A DNA stretch of 64,000 bases. It comes from Acidobacteriota bacterium. Its GTDB lineage: Bacteria; Acidobacteriota; Terriglobia; Terriglobales; Acidobacteriaceae. The stretch is from NCBI GenBank assembly GCA_021780075.1, contig JAJXZL010000002.1, positions 1 through 64,000 on the forward strand, written 5' to 3'. The stretch's first letter is position 1. Each line of letters begins with the position of its first letter. The notes under the pieces were generated by a model, which was given only the letters and a program-made list of their open reading frames with translations, had not been told where the DNA came from and searched no databases. The position numbers and the translations under genes were made by a program. This document shows, piece after piece, positions 26,996 through 35,726 of the stretch.

Positions 26996-27009
26996 CGGTA
27001 ACGTACCCG
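26996..27009. promoter_or_regulatory. LacI-type operator candidate, site 4
   Basis: CGGTAACGTACCCG differs from site 1 by one base. The flanks match too: both sites are preceded by TTAT. It lies 90 bp upstream of the LacI-family gene, which suggests autoregulation. Confidence 0.62.
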
Positions 27010-27098
27010 GAAAGTTAGACATCGCCCGTGCACGTTCTCACTGAATGGACTTAACATGACCGGCGATCCCTCTTTATTCCGGTAAAATAGCTTTATCC

Positions 27099-28175
27099 AT
27101 GACGGACGGGACTCCCAAGACTGTCGGCATTAAGCAGATCGCAGCAGCCGCTGGCATCTCCATCGGCACAGTCGATCGCGCGCTCCACAATCGCCCCGGC
27201 GTGAATCCGAAAACCCGCAGCCGAGTTCTTAAGATTGCGGAGAAGCTCGGCTATCGTCCAAATCTCGCCGCTCGCAGTCTGAAGCTCAATCGCCGTCTTC
27301 GCATCGTCGCCCATCTCCCCCGCCAGATTGCTTCCTTCTTCGATCCGCTGCGCGAAGGTGTGCGGGAGGCTGCTGCCGCGATACGCGGCGTCACTGTCGA
27401 CGTGACGTTCCGCACCTATCCGCATCTAGGCGATGGTGACTTGAAGCTGCTGGAAGAGGACCTCGAACGTGACTACGACGGTATTTTGATGACGCCCGGC
27501 AATCCCAGCCAGGTGGAATCTGCGATCCGCCGTTTCACCGAGCGTGGAACAGCCGTCGTCTGCGTAGCCAGCGATGCCCCACGCTCTTCCCGGCTGGCGT
27601 CGGTTTCAGTAGACGCCGCTATCAGCGGTAGCATCGCCGCCGAGCTGCTGGGTACAGTTCTGCATTCCGAAGGCACCGTTGCCACCATTACCGGCGATCT
27701 CAACACCTTTGACCACGGCGAAAAGCTGCGAGGCTTTGCGGCCACACTCGCCACCATGGCTCCGCACCTTACCCTCATCTCCACCATCGAAACCCACGAC
27801 AGCCCCAAAGAGGCATATCGTGCCACACTCGCTTTGCTCAAGCGCAACCCTAGCCCTGCCGGGATCTACGTCAGTACCGCCAACAGCATCCCAGTGCTTC
27901 GTGCATTAGAAGAAAATGGCATGTGCGGGCGCGTGCAGCTAATTACAACCGATCTCTTCGCCGAGCTAATTCCTTCAATCGAATCTGGTGCGATCCTCGC
28001 CACCTTGTACCAACGGCCATTTACGCAAGGTAAGCTCGCCTTCGAGACTCTCTGCCGCTTTCTCGTGGACGGCGTCCAGCTGGAACCAGTCACTCGGTTG
28101 GCGCCCCATATCATTCTGCGCAGCAACCTTCCGCTTTTCCTCGAGCGACTGCCAGCAGGATTGGAGATGGGCTAG
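27099..28175 (+). CDS. LacI-family transcriptional regulator
   Basis: The 358-residue protein has an N-terminal LacI helix-turn-helix (about residues 8-55; IKQIAAAAGISIGTVDRALH, then the hinge helix PNLAARSLK) and a periplasmic-binding-protein-like effector domain (about 65-350). Members dimerise, bind palindromic operators around a central CG step, and are usually released by a sugar. The gene is divergent from the TonB receptor gene. Four matching operator-like sites lie in its own promoter region and that of the cluster, which makes it the likely local repressor. The effector sugar is unknown; a galactose-containing product is plausible given GH59. Confidence 0.93.
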   Translation: MTDGTPKTVGIKQIAAAAGISIGTVDRALHNRPGVNPKTRSRVLKIAEKLGYRPNLAARSLKLNRRLRIVAHLPRQIASFFDPLREGVREAAAAIRGVTVDVTFRTYPHLGDGDLKLLEEDLERDYDGILMTPGNPSQVESAIRRFTERGTAVVCVASDAPRSSRLASVSVDAAISGSIAAELLGTVLHSEGTVATITGDLNTFDHGEKLRGFAATLATMAPHLTLISTIETHDSPKEAYRATLALLKRNPSPAGIYVSTANSIPVLRALEENGMCGRVQLITTDLFAELIPSIESGAILATLYQRPFTQGKLAFETLCRFLVDGVQLEPVTRLAPHIILRSNLPLFLERLPAGLEMG

Positions 28176-28711
28176 GACACCGTGGCGCCTGTCTCACCGA
28201 TTGCTACTTCTTGCTCGATACGTGCCGTGGAAAGCGGGCGCTCGTGGGTCAGAAGTTGCCGTGAACCGTTTCCCCATTCTCGGCTTGGACGGGATTGACA
28301 AGGAGATTCTCACCATCCCGGATTGAAGGGCAAAACGCCCATTCAACCAGTTCTGCAACGAGATTTCCAGACCCTGCATCGATGGCCGGCGATGACTCAA
28401 AGCGAACGTTGTCAATCGCGCAGGCGTCAGGCAGATCACCCGACTTCACCGGGACCAGAGTCTGCACAATGACCGCGCACTCCACGCCAGGTTCGCTCAA
28501 CTACCAATAGAGAACATAGCCCGTCGGAGTGTCCTCCTGGCAGGCTTGCAAATGCTCATGAGTACATTTCGACTATTGTGACGCTCATCACAGCCTGAAG
28601 TGATTAAAACCACGTACCGTGCCTTCGTTCGCCGAAAAGTCATTGGCCACTTGTGATCTCAGAGGAAAGCCATAACTTCTCTTCGGCGCCCGCACGATAT
28701 GCGAGGTGGGA
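28176..28711. other. Intergenic region upstream of the hydrogenase operon
   Basis: No gene is supported here. A minus-strand open frame at 28249-28500 has no recognised domain and no good start signal. The part near 28577-28592 holds a Crp-type palindrome, so the hydrogenase promoter should lie in the last 150 bp. Confidence 0.45.
28577..28592. promoter_or_regulatory. Crp/Fnr-type binding site
   Basis: TGTGACGCTCATCACA is an exact match to the TGTGA-N6-TCACA consensus of Crp. It lies about 120 bp upstream of the hydrogenase small subunit start. A Crp-like activator would link hydrogenase expression to carbon or energy state; which family member binds is unknown. Confidence 0.65.
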
Positions 28712-29800
28712 ATGGGGCAATCGATTTGGCAGTCGATGGAAAAAAAGGGCTATAGCCGCAGAGAGTTTCTGCAGTTTTGTGCTGCGGCGGCCACGGTAGC
28801 CGGCCTGGGTAAGTCCGGTGCAGCCCAGGTTGTTTCTGCGTTTGAGAAGAGAGAAAAGCCCGCGGTCGTATGGATGCACTTTCAGGAGTGCACCTGCTGC
28901 AGCGAGTCTTTCCTCCGTGCGTCACACCCAATCGTGCTGGACGTACTCCTGGATGTGCTCTCACTGAATTACACCGAGACCCTTATGGCAGCCTCGGGGT
29001 TGCAGGCGGAGAAGAGTCTAAACGACACCATCCAAAACAACAAGGGCAAGTACATCGTGCTTGTAGAGGGCGCTGTGCCAACCCATGATGGCGGCGTTTA
29101 CTGCATGATCGGCGGCAAAACGGCCGAGTCCATCCTGCAGACGGTGGCCAAGGATGCCGCCGCGGTTGTGGCCTGGGGAAGCTGCGCGTCCAACGGGTGC
29201 GTACAGGCGGCCAAGCCGAATCCCACCGGGGCCACACCAATCCACAAGCTCGTGGACAAGCCGGTGATCAATGTGCCCGGCTGCCCGCCTATCGCCGACG
29301 TAATGATGGGCGTGGTGACCCATCTGCTGGTGCTGGGCCAGGTACCTGCCCTCGATAGCCTGAACCGGCCCAAGGAGTTCTACGGTCGGCGCGTTCACGA
29401 CACGTGCTACCGCCGCCCGAACTACGACGCCGGTCTCTTCGTCGAGTCCTGGGATGACGAAAACGCCCGCCGCGGCTACTGCCTCTACAAGATGGGTTGC
29501 AAGGGCCCCGTGACATACAACGCCTGTTCCGTAGTCAAGTGGAACGAGGGCACCAGCTACCCCATCCAATCAGGCCACGGCTGTATCGGATGCAGCGAAG
29601 AAGGCTTCTGGGACAACGGCCCCTTCTACCAGCATCTGCCATCCTTCCCCGGCTTCGGTGTTGAAAGCACAGCCGATACCATCGGCACCATCGTTGGCGT
29701 TACCACCCTAGCTGGCGTTGCCGCGCATGCCGTCGTCACCAACGTGCGCAAGCAGAGGGTCATCGCAGAAGTTCACGCAGAGGAACAGAAGGAGTCGTAG
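28712..29800 (+). CDS. hyaA: [NiFe]-hydrogenase small subunit
   Basis: The 362-residue protein carries a Tat signal (SRREFLQFC, residues 15-23) and the three Fe-S cluster regions of group 1 membrane-bound uptake hydrogenases. The proximal cluster region is ECTCCSESFLR with C60, C62 and C63, and SCASNGC with C158 and C163. C62 and C163 equal the supernumerary cysteines 19 and 120 of E. coli Hyd-1, which form the [4Fe-3S] cluster of oxygen-tolerant enzymes. A C-terminal transmembrane helix (about 325-345) anchors the protein on the periplasmic side. ATG at 28712 has GAGGTGG just upstream; an in-frame GTG six bases earlier is less likely. It is followed by hyaB with a 6-bp gap. Confidence 0.95.
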   Translation: MGQSIWQSMEKKGYSRREFLQFCAAAATVAGLGKSGAAQVVSAFEKREKPAVVWMHFQECTCCSESFLRASHPIVLDVLLDVLSLNYTETLMAASGLQAEKSLNDTIQNNKGKYIVLVEGAVPTHDGGVYCMIGGKTAESILQTVAKDAAAVVAWGSCASNGCVQAAKPNPTGATPIHKLVDKPVINVPGCPPIADVMMGVVTHLLVLGQVPALDSLNRPKEFYGRRVHDTCYRRPNYDAGLFVESWDDENARRGYCLYKMGCKGPVTYNACSVVKWNEGTSYPIQSGHGCIGCSEEGFWDNGPFYQHLPSFPGFGVESTADTIGTIVGVTTLAGVAAHAVVTNVRKQRVIAEVHAEEQKES

Positions 29801-29806
29801 AGCTAC

Positions 29807-31519
29807 ATGACACGCGTCGTTGTCGATCCCATTACTCGTATTGAAGGCCACCTCCGCATCGAAGCGGTCGTCGAAAATGGCGTCATCACCGACGCGTACA
29901 GCGCCGGCACCATGGTCCGCGGCCTTGAAAAGATTCTCGTCGGCCGCGACCCGCGCGATGCCTGGGCGATTACGGAGCGAGTCTGCGGCGTCTGCACCAC
30001 CGTCCACGCCCTCACGAGCGTGCGCGCGGTGGAAAGCGCTCTCGGTATCTCCGTTCCTCCCACGGCCGAGCTCATCCGTAACATCATGATGACCACCCAG
30101 TACGTGCAGGATCATGTCATCCACTTCTACCACCTGCATGCGCTCGACTGGGTCGACATCGTCAACGCCCTCAAAGCGGACCCGAAAAAGGCCGCTGAGA
30201 TCGCCGCCTCCTATTCCAGCTGGGACAAGAACACTGCTGCGTATTTCTCCTCGGTGCAGGACAAGATCAAGGCCTTCGCCGCCAGCGGTCTCGGCATCTT
30301 TGCCAACGGCTATTGGGGCCACCCCGCTTACAAGCTTCCGCCGGAAGTCAACCTCATCGCGGTAGCACACTACCTCGACGCCCTCGAGTGGCAGAAGGAA
30401 ATCGTCAAGATTCACGCCGTCTTCGGCGGCAAGAATCCGCATCCCAACTACCTCGTTGGTGGCGTGCCCTGTTCCATCAGCACCAATGAAGTGGCAGCCA
30501 TCAACAGCGACCGCCTCAACCTGGTCTCCAGCCTCATCAGCCAGGCCACTGAATTTGTCAACCAGGTCTACATCCCCGACGTCCTCACCGTTGCTGGCTT
30601 CTACAAGGACTGGGCGAAGTGGGGTGGCGGGCTGAGCAACTACCTGAGCTACGGTGAGTTCCCGACCAAGGGCTACAACCAGCCTGAGTCCTTCCGCTAT
30701 GCGCGCGGCGTCGTTCTAAACCGCGACCTCAGTCAGGTCCATCCCGTAAATGCCCGCGACACGCAGGAAATTAAGGAATACATCGCCCACTCGTGGTACA
30801 CCTACGAAGGCGGCGACTCCACCGGACTCCACCCCTGGAGCGGCGAAACCAACCTGAACTACACGGGCCCCAAACCGCCGTTTGAAACCCTCGAAGGCCA
30901 CGACAAATACTCGTTTCTGAAGACACCGCGCTGGAAGGAGCAGCCGATGGAAGTCGGCCCGCTCGCCCGCCTCATCGTCTCCTATGCGTCCGGCCACACC
31001 GATGTGAAGGAACTCGTCGGCCAGACCCTCGGCAAGCTCAACGTGCCCACCGACGCGCTCTTCAGCACCCTCGGCCGCACTGCCGCGCGCGCCATTGACG
31101 CCAAGCTTGCCATGACGTGGCTCGTGGAGTACTTCAACGAACTCATGACTCGTGTCCGGATGAATGAGGTCTCGACCTTCAACGGCGAACGCTGGGAACC
31201 AAAAACCTGGCCCTCCGAGTGTGAAGGCGTCGGCCTCACCGAGGCTCCGCGCGGGGCGCTGGCCCACTTCATCAAGATCCGCAACGGCGCCATCGAGAAC
31301 TACCAGCTTGTCGTCCCCACCACGTGGAATGGCTCGCCACGCGACGCCCGCCAACAGCGCTCATCCTTCGAACAAGCTCTCATTGGCACACCCGTCGCCA
31401 ACCTTGAACAGCCGGTTGAAATCCTGCGCACCATCCATTCCTTTGACCCGTGCCTCGCCTGCGCCGTCCATCTCTACGACCCGCAGGGCCGGCACCTTCA
31501 CCAGGTTTCCTTCGAGTGA
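29807..31519 (+). CDS. hyaB: [NiFe]-hydrogenase large subunit
   Basis: The 570-residue catalytic subunit binds the NiFe(CN)2CO centre. The L1 motif RVCGVCTTVHA contains C60 and C63, and the C-terminal L2 motif DPCLACAVH contains C549, C552 and H555. Fifteen residues follow H555 and would be removed by the maturation protease encoded two genes downstream. Together with HyaA it oxidises H2 on the periplasmic side and passes electrons to the cytochrome b. The stop codon overlaps the next start as TGATG. The maturation genes hypABCDEF are not in this window and must be elsewhere. Confidence 0.96.
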   Translation: MTRVVVDPITRIEGHLRIEAVVENGVITDAYSAGTMVRGLEKILVGRDPRDAWAITERVCGVCTTVHALTSVRAVESALGISVPPTAELIRNIMMTTQYVQDHVIHFYHLHALDWVDIVNALKADPKKAAEIAASYSSWDKNTAAYFSSVQDKIKAFAASGLGIFANGYWGHPAYKLPPEVNLIAVAHYLDALEWQKEIVKIHAVFGGKNPHPNYLVGGVPCSISTNEVAAINSDRLNLVSSLISQATEFVNQVYIPDVLTVAGFYKDWAKWGGGLSNYLSYGEFPTKGYNQPESFRYARGVVLNRDLSQVHPVNARDTQEIKEYIAHSWYTYEGGDSTGLHPWSGETNLNYTGPKPPFETLEGHDKYSFLKTPRWKEQPMEVGPLARLIVSYASGHTDVKELVGQTLGKLNVPTDALFSTLGRTAARAIDAKLAMTWLVEYFNELMTRVRMNEVSTFNGERWEPKTWPSECEGVGLTEAPRGALAHFIKIRNGAIENYQLVVPTTWNGSPRDARQQRSSFEQALIGTPVANLEQPVEILRTIHSFDPCLACAVHLYDPQGRHLHQVSFE

Positions 31520-32250
31520 TGCCCATGAGCAGTTCAGGAGAACCCATTCGCGACATCTTTCGCTCCAACGGCCATGGACCCACCGAGTACCGGCGCGTCT
31601 ATGTCTGGGAGCTCCCGGTCCGCTCCTACCACTGGATTAACGCCACGGCGCTGGTAGCGCTCTGCATCACGGGTTACCTAATCGGCCATCCGGTCCATAT
31701 TCTCTACGCGCCAGAGGCCTATCAGCAGTACTGGTTTGGCTGGGTGCGCTTCATCCACTTCACCTCGGCCTGGGTCTATATTATGAACTTCTTCGCACGC
31801 CTCTATTGGGGCTTCGTCGGCAATAAGTATGCCAAGTGGAGAACGTTCCTCCCTCTAAAAAAATCGCAGCGGCAGGAGATCGTGGAAGTCATCAAGGCCG
31901 ATGTGCTACAGGTCAAAATGCATGGCCCCATCTCCACCGGTCACAACTCTCTGGCTGCGTTCATCTACTTCCTCACCTTCATCGTCTTTCTGCTGCAGAT
32001 GATCACCGGCTGTGCTCTTTATGCACCGATGAGCACATCATGGCTTCCGCATCTCTTCGCATGGGTTGTGCCCCTGCTCGGCAGCGACTTCCGCGTGCGC
32101 TTCTGGCACCATATCTTTCTCTGGTTCTTTGTCTGCTTCGTCATAGTCCACATCTACCTCGCCTTCTACCACGATTACATTGAGGGGCGCGGCACCATCT
32201 CCTCCATCGTTGGCGGATGGAAGTTCGAACGGGTGAAGGATGCCAAGTAA
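31519..32250 (+). CDS. hyaC: Hydrogenase cytochrome b subunit
   Basis: The 243-residue inner-membrane protein has four hydrophobic helices and histidines placed as haem b ligands (SYHWINA in helix 1, FIHFTSAW in helix 2, WHHIFLW and VHIYLAFYHDY near the end). It takes electrons from the hydrogenase small subunit to the quinone pool. I start it at the ATG of the TGATG overlap with hyaB; a second ATG two codons later is possible. The end overlaps the start of the maturation protease by 11 bp, so the four genes are tightly coupled. Confidence 0.94.
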   Translation: MPMSSSGEPIRDIFRSNGHGPTEYRRVYVWELPVRSYHWINATALVALCITGYLIGHPVHILYAPEAYQQYWFGWVRFIHFTSAWVYIMNFFARLYWGFVGNKYAKWRTFLPLKKSQRQEIVEVIKADVLQVKMHGPISTGHNSLAAFIYFLTFIVFLLQMITGCALYAPMSTSWLPHLFAWVVPLLGSDFRVRFWHHIFLWFFVCFVIVHIYLAFYHDYIEGRGTISSIVGGWKFERVKDAK

Positions 32251-32719
32251 TCTGGAAAAAACTCTCATCGTCGGGCTTGGCAACATCCTGATGGGCGATG
32301 AAGGCGTGGGCGTTCACGTCGTGCGCATGCTTGAGCAACTGAATCTTCCGGACGGTGTGGAATGCCTCGACGGCGGCACTGGAGGCTTCACACTGCTGGA
32401 GCCACTCCAGTGCGCCGACCACATTGTGCTGATCGACGCCGCATCCGATGACAACGCACCTGGCACTGTGACTCGCACCACACCACGTTTCTCTCGGGAT
32501 TATCCACGGACGTTGACGGCACACGACGTGGGCGTGAAGGACCTGCTCGACGTCTTCTACATCCAGGGTGGAGGACCCGACATAACTCTCTACGCCATTA
32601 CCATCGATCCTCACCAGCCCATCTCCATGAGCCTGTCGAAACAGGCTGCTCGGGCTGCGGAGCAAGCGGTCCAGCGCATCCTCGCAGAACTGCGGAGCGC
32701 AGCCGTTCCGGTCAGCTGA
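32240..32719 (+). CDS. hyaD: Hydrogenase maturation protease
   Basis: The 159-residue protein belongs to the HyaD/HybD/HupD endopeptidases that cut the C-terminal tail from the large subunit after nickel is inserted. It has GNILMGDEGVG near the N-terminus, DGGT at 44-47, and the likely nickel-sensing residues E21, D66 and H95 at the places of E16, D62 and H93 in E. coli HybD. It is the last gene of the hydrogenase operon, overlaps hyaC by 11 bp, and is probably specific for the HyaB encoded here. Confidence 0.94.
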   Translation: MPSNLEKTLIVGLGNILMGDEGVGVHVVRMLEQLNLPDGVECLDGGTGGFTLLEPLQCADHIVLIDAASDDNAPGTVTRTTPRFSRDYPRTLTAHDVGVKDLLDVFYIQGGGPDITLYAITIDPHQPISMSLSKQAARAAEQAVQRILAELRSAAVPVS

Positions 32720-33095
32720 AAATCACCTCAGTCGCAATAGCTCAGACTGACAGCGCATCATGATGCGCGACCGCCGACTCCCTCAACCCTTTCGTGCGCC
32801 GTGCAGATGTAGTGCTGCTCCAGTTTCTCCAGCATCGCCGCACGCCCCACGCACATGAGAATTGCCGCGGGGTAGGTGCCCATGTTGGGTGTTAATCAGG
32901 TCACTGACGTGCTCGCAGTCCTCCGCGTCCACTAAATCCTTATTTGAATTTGGGTGTATTTCTGGTCCCGCAAGCGGTTGGCAAAATAGTGCGGCAATGG
33001 CTCTGCCATTCCACGGTCTCTTCTATGCGCTACCGAAATCAGGCGTTTACCTAGTTTAGATTTAACGCCCGAAACCATAAATTGCGCGATGCGTC
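32720..33095. other. Intergenic stretch with a possible gene remnant
   Basis: No full gene is visible between the hydrogenase operon and the convergent glycoside hydrolase. The only coding-like trace is the 41-codon minus-strand frame at 32758-32883, listed separately. Confidence 0.4.
32758..32883 (-). pseudogene. Possible 41-codon gene remnant
   Basis: A minus-strand frame encodes a coding-like peptide (CVGRAAMLEKLEQHYICTAH in its middle) ending in TGA. It has no ribosome binding site and reads like the tail of a longer lost gene. I do not recognise the family. This is weakly supported. Confidence 0.2.
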
Positions 33096-35216
33096 TTATC
33101 GGTCCACTTGAATCAGATACCACGTTGTCGCGGTCTCGCCAACTGGAATACTCCAGCGATCGTCGGCATATTTTGCCTTAACCGATGGGCCAACAGGCTG
33201 CCCCGCACCATCGATCGGCTGAAGCTGCACTGCATGCGCTCCTTGAAGCCCGCGCAACAAAATCGTCCCCTTCACCTGCTCAATAAAAGTTGGAGAGCCT
33301 CCCCAATTCGTCACGGCAGTGCCGGCGCTATTCCACTGCTGGTCTTTGTTTCTCACTCGTCCACCAGCAACCAGCAAAAGCCTGGACGCCTGCGCGATAG
33401 TCCGGCCATCAAGCGAACTTAGCTGGATCGTACAAAACTCGTTTTCAACCTCTGCTGCAAGATGGCTGACGGATTTCTGATTCGAGCGGACAAAGCCAAT
33501 CAGTGCCTGGGTGCGGGGCGAATCGATCGTCACAAGGCCCGACCTTTGCGGGGAATGGTACCAGGCAAGCTGCCCCGTGTCAGAGAGGATGGGATCGGGC
33601 GTTGGCGTTTGCGGAAACGGCTGCGTCGCAGGGCCGTCAAGCGAAGATATTCGCACTTCGTGCTCCAGCGGCATCTCGAGCGGAAAGCCTGGCGTGAAAT
33701 ACGGTCGCTCCGTAGCAGGCAGCAGCATACTGTCGAAGACTTGCTTCTGCGTGTAAGATCGCTCGGCCACTTTCGCAGCTTCTTTTACATCTCCGCGCAA
33801 AAACATTAATGCCCCCGCGGCCAACTCCGGCATCTTCACGGGATCGAGCGAGATATCGAAAGGGTCACCGACGTAGGGCTTCCATGCTGGATCGATCTTC
33901 GGCTCAAATGTGTACCACAGAATAGCGTCCCAGTCCTGCAGCGCGCCGTAAGCAGCCAGTATCGGAATTCCTTCTCCATCAAAATCATTAGGAAACGGGT
34001 TGTTGACTTCACTGACGGTATAGGGCTTCCCTGCCAGGGCAGAGCGAGATAGCTCCACCACTGTCGAGTTGAAGGGATCGTTGACCATCGGAGACTTGCG
34101 CACGTACATCTCAGGATGTTCCCAATATGTATGTCCATCGATTACATCCGAGGACGAAGTCGCCAGCAGAATCGGATATCCGCTTCCGGAATGACTATGA
34201 TCGGCGGTTGCAATAATCAGCGAATGTGACCCGAGCGCACGCTTCACATAGTCTTCCATCTCTGCAAAGTACCCGCGCTGCACGTCGTTGTAAAACTCGG
34301 CCTCGGCATAAAGCCGTGCAGTGGGCGCCGAGGCGGCCTGCCCCCTCCAGCCCATAAGCGGCACCGGAGCCTCGTCTCCCTTGGAGTCGGCAATGCTGCG
34401 GAGTTCGGTAATTTGATCGTGTGTCCGATGTGCCTCCAGCCATTTGTTGTACATGCCCGAAAGTTCTTGTTCGTAGAACGGCGACAGTGCGCGATACCCG
34501 ATATTCAGCGCATTTTCGTTGTTAATTTCCACAAGCGCAACGGCTGGGTCTTCGGTGTATTGCAGGCCGGAATATGGATTGCGATGCGTGAGTAGCTCCT
34601 TTGCATACTCCTTTTGCAACTCAATCAGTCGCCGGTCAAACAGGGAGGTTCCCTTGGCGCCCTCTCGCAATAGTGAGGGATCCTTCACGCCATCCTGGAC
34701 TGTAAACTGCCTGCCCACCAGCAGGTTGAAGTCGATATAGATGCCGCGCTTCTCCAGTTGCGCAATGAAGTAGTCCTCCTTGTCTAACTGCTCGGCATCC
34801 AGGCTGCGCGAATCCGGGTCGCCGCTCGTAATCAACCCGCGAGGCACCGCCAGATCCAGAAACTGAAAGCGCACGCAATTCACGCCAAAGCGCGCCAGTG
34901 TCGCAGCCCACAGCGGCGCATCGTCCTTTGTTGGAACCTGGCGCGACCCTTTACTCCAGTCGGTAATATTCACTCCCCACAAACGAATCCGTTTACCGTC
35001 CGCAGTCGCCAGGTGCCCATGCGCAACTTGAATAAATCCATGTTTGCCTGCCGGGGCATCCAGCAGAAAGGACACGTCCACGGGCGAGGGAGCAAGCAGG
35101 GCGCGGCGGTGATCCAAGCTGAACGGAACCATGCCTTCGGTCGCTTGCGCGTTAGACCAGCAGGCGCTTTGCAAAATGGCAATGGCAATCACTGTAACCA
35201 GAAGGCAGGAGCGCAT
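33096..35216 (-). CDS. Secreted clan-A glycoside hydrolase (GH5-like)
   Basis: The 706-residue product begins with a signal peptide (MRSCLLVTVIAIAILQSAC, cleavage probably after NAQA). Its N-terminal module reads as a (beta/alpha)8 glycosidase: GKRIRLWGVNITDW near residue 75, the putative acid/base E234 in EINNENA, and the putative nucleophile E403 in YTVSEVNNPFPN. C-terminal beta domains follow. The family is GH5-like by these motifs; the exact subfamily and substrate are not clear to me. I chose the ATG at 35216 because AAGGAAA lies just before it and it gives a normal signal peptide; a longer frame starts at 35288. A 7-4-7 inverted repeat lies about 110 bp upstream. Confidence 0.85.
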   Translation of the reverse strand: MRSCLLVTVIAIAILQSACWSNAQATEGMVPFSLDHRRALLAPSPVDVSFLLDAPAGKHGFIQVAHGHLATADGKRIRLWGVNITDWSKGSRQVPTKDDAPLWAATLARFGVNCVRFQFLDLAVPRGLITSGDPDSRSLDAEQLDKEDYFIAQLEKRGIYIDFNLLVGRQFTVQDGVKDPSLLREGAKGTSLFDRRLIELQKEYAKELLTHRNPYSGLQYTEDPAVALVEINNENALNIGYRALSPFYEQELSGMYNKWLEAHRTHDQITELRSIADSKGDEAPVPLMGWRGQAASAPTARLYAEAEFYNDVQRGYFAEMEDYVKRALGSHSLIIATADHSHSGSGYPILLATSSSDVIDGHTYWEHPEMYVRKSPMVNDPFNSTVVELSRSALAGKPYTVSEVNNPFPNDFDGEGIPILAAYGALQDWDAILWYTFEPKIDPAWKPYVGDPFDISLDPVKMPELAAGALMFLRGDVKEAAKVAERSYTQKQVFDSMLLPATERPYFTPGFPLEMPLEHEVRISSLDGPATQPFPQTPTPDPILSDTGQLAWYHSPQRSGLVTIDSPRTQALIGFVRSNQKSVSHLAAEVENEFCTIQLSSLDGRTIAQASRLLLVAGGRVRNKDQQWNSAGTAVTNWGGSPTFIEQVKGTILLRGLQGAHAVQLQPIDGAGQPVGPSVKAKYADDRWSIPVGETATTWYLIQVDR

Positions 35217-35322
35217 AAGACTTTCCTTCAATAAAGAGTTGGGTCGCGCCAGGCAATTGCTCGCGCTTCCATGGTCTCGATTCTGCACCGGTGCAACTAT
35301 ATTCCGTCAACGCATCGAATGT

Positions 35323-35340
35323 ATCCGACAAAAGTCGGAC
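35323..35340. promoter_or_regulatory. 7-4-7 inverted repeat, copy 1
   Basis: ATCCGAC-AAAA-GTCGGAC lies about 110 bp upstream of the GH5-like gene. It is a near-perfect palindrome with one mismatched end pair, and it recurs at 44143, 44306 and 48157. Confidence 0.6.
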
Positions 35341-35482
35341 TTAAGGAATCGATCGTTTGTGTTGCAATGCATGGAGTGCTGCAAGGTTGATGTGCACTGC
35401 TTGATAAGACACATCAAGTAAGCACAATTCGTAATCCCAACCAATAACTTGCACAAGTGAATCACAAGCACAAGGAGATCGT

Positions 35483-35725
35483 ATGTCAAACGCGAATAAG
35501 TGGCCGGGAGCGATGCAGATCGGCTTTGCGGATGCACGCTGGCGCAACGCCGATCTTCCCCACGATTGGAGCATCGAAGGACCGTACGACGAAAAGGATC
35601 CTTCCAGCGGGCCCGGCAGCCATCTGCCGACCGGCATAGGTTCGTATAGGAATACATTTCATCTATCTGGAGGTCATCGCGATAAGTTAGTCACACTGGT
35701 GTTCGGCTGCATCTACCAAAACAAT
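35483..35725 (+). pseudogene. Truncated GH2 beta-galactosidase (N-terminal fragment)
   Basis: The frame from the ATG at 35483 (AAGGAG upstream) encodes the typical start of a GH2 beta-galactosidase: WRNADLPHDWSIEGPYD, then LPTGIGSYRNTFHL and VTLVFGCIYQNN, which belong to the jelly-roll sugar-binding domain. Family members continue for 700-1000 residues. Here the likeness stops at about 35720, where the convergent response-regulator gene ends, and the frame closes at 35809 without the catalytic barrel. So this is a decayed or deletion-truncated gene. It indicates that the locus once had a further galactosidase, in keeping with the GH53 galactanase nearby. Confidence 0.8.
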
Positions 35726-35726
35726 G

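Larger units (their letters stand above)
26500..27098. promoter_or_regulatory. Divergent promoter region between TonB receptor and LacI regulator
   Basis: This gene-free 600-bp stretch separates two divergent genes. It holds three copies of the 14-bp operator-like sequence (26597-26610, 26662-26675 and 26996-27009). The first two lie 98-176 bp upstream of the receptor and the third about 90 bp upstream of the regulator. This fits control of both directions by the regulator. Confidence 0.7.

Noticed and set aside
28249..28500. A minus-strand frame of 83 codons upstream of the hydrogenase
   Set aside because: It has no start signal, no known domain and no neighbour to support it; I treat the region as intergenic.
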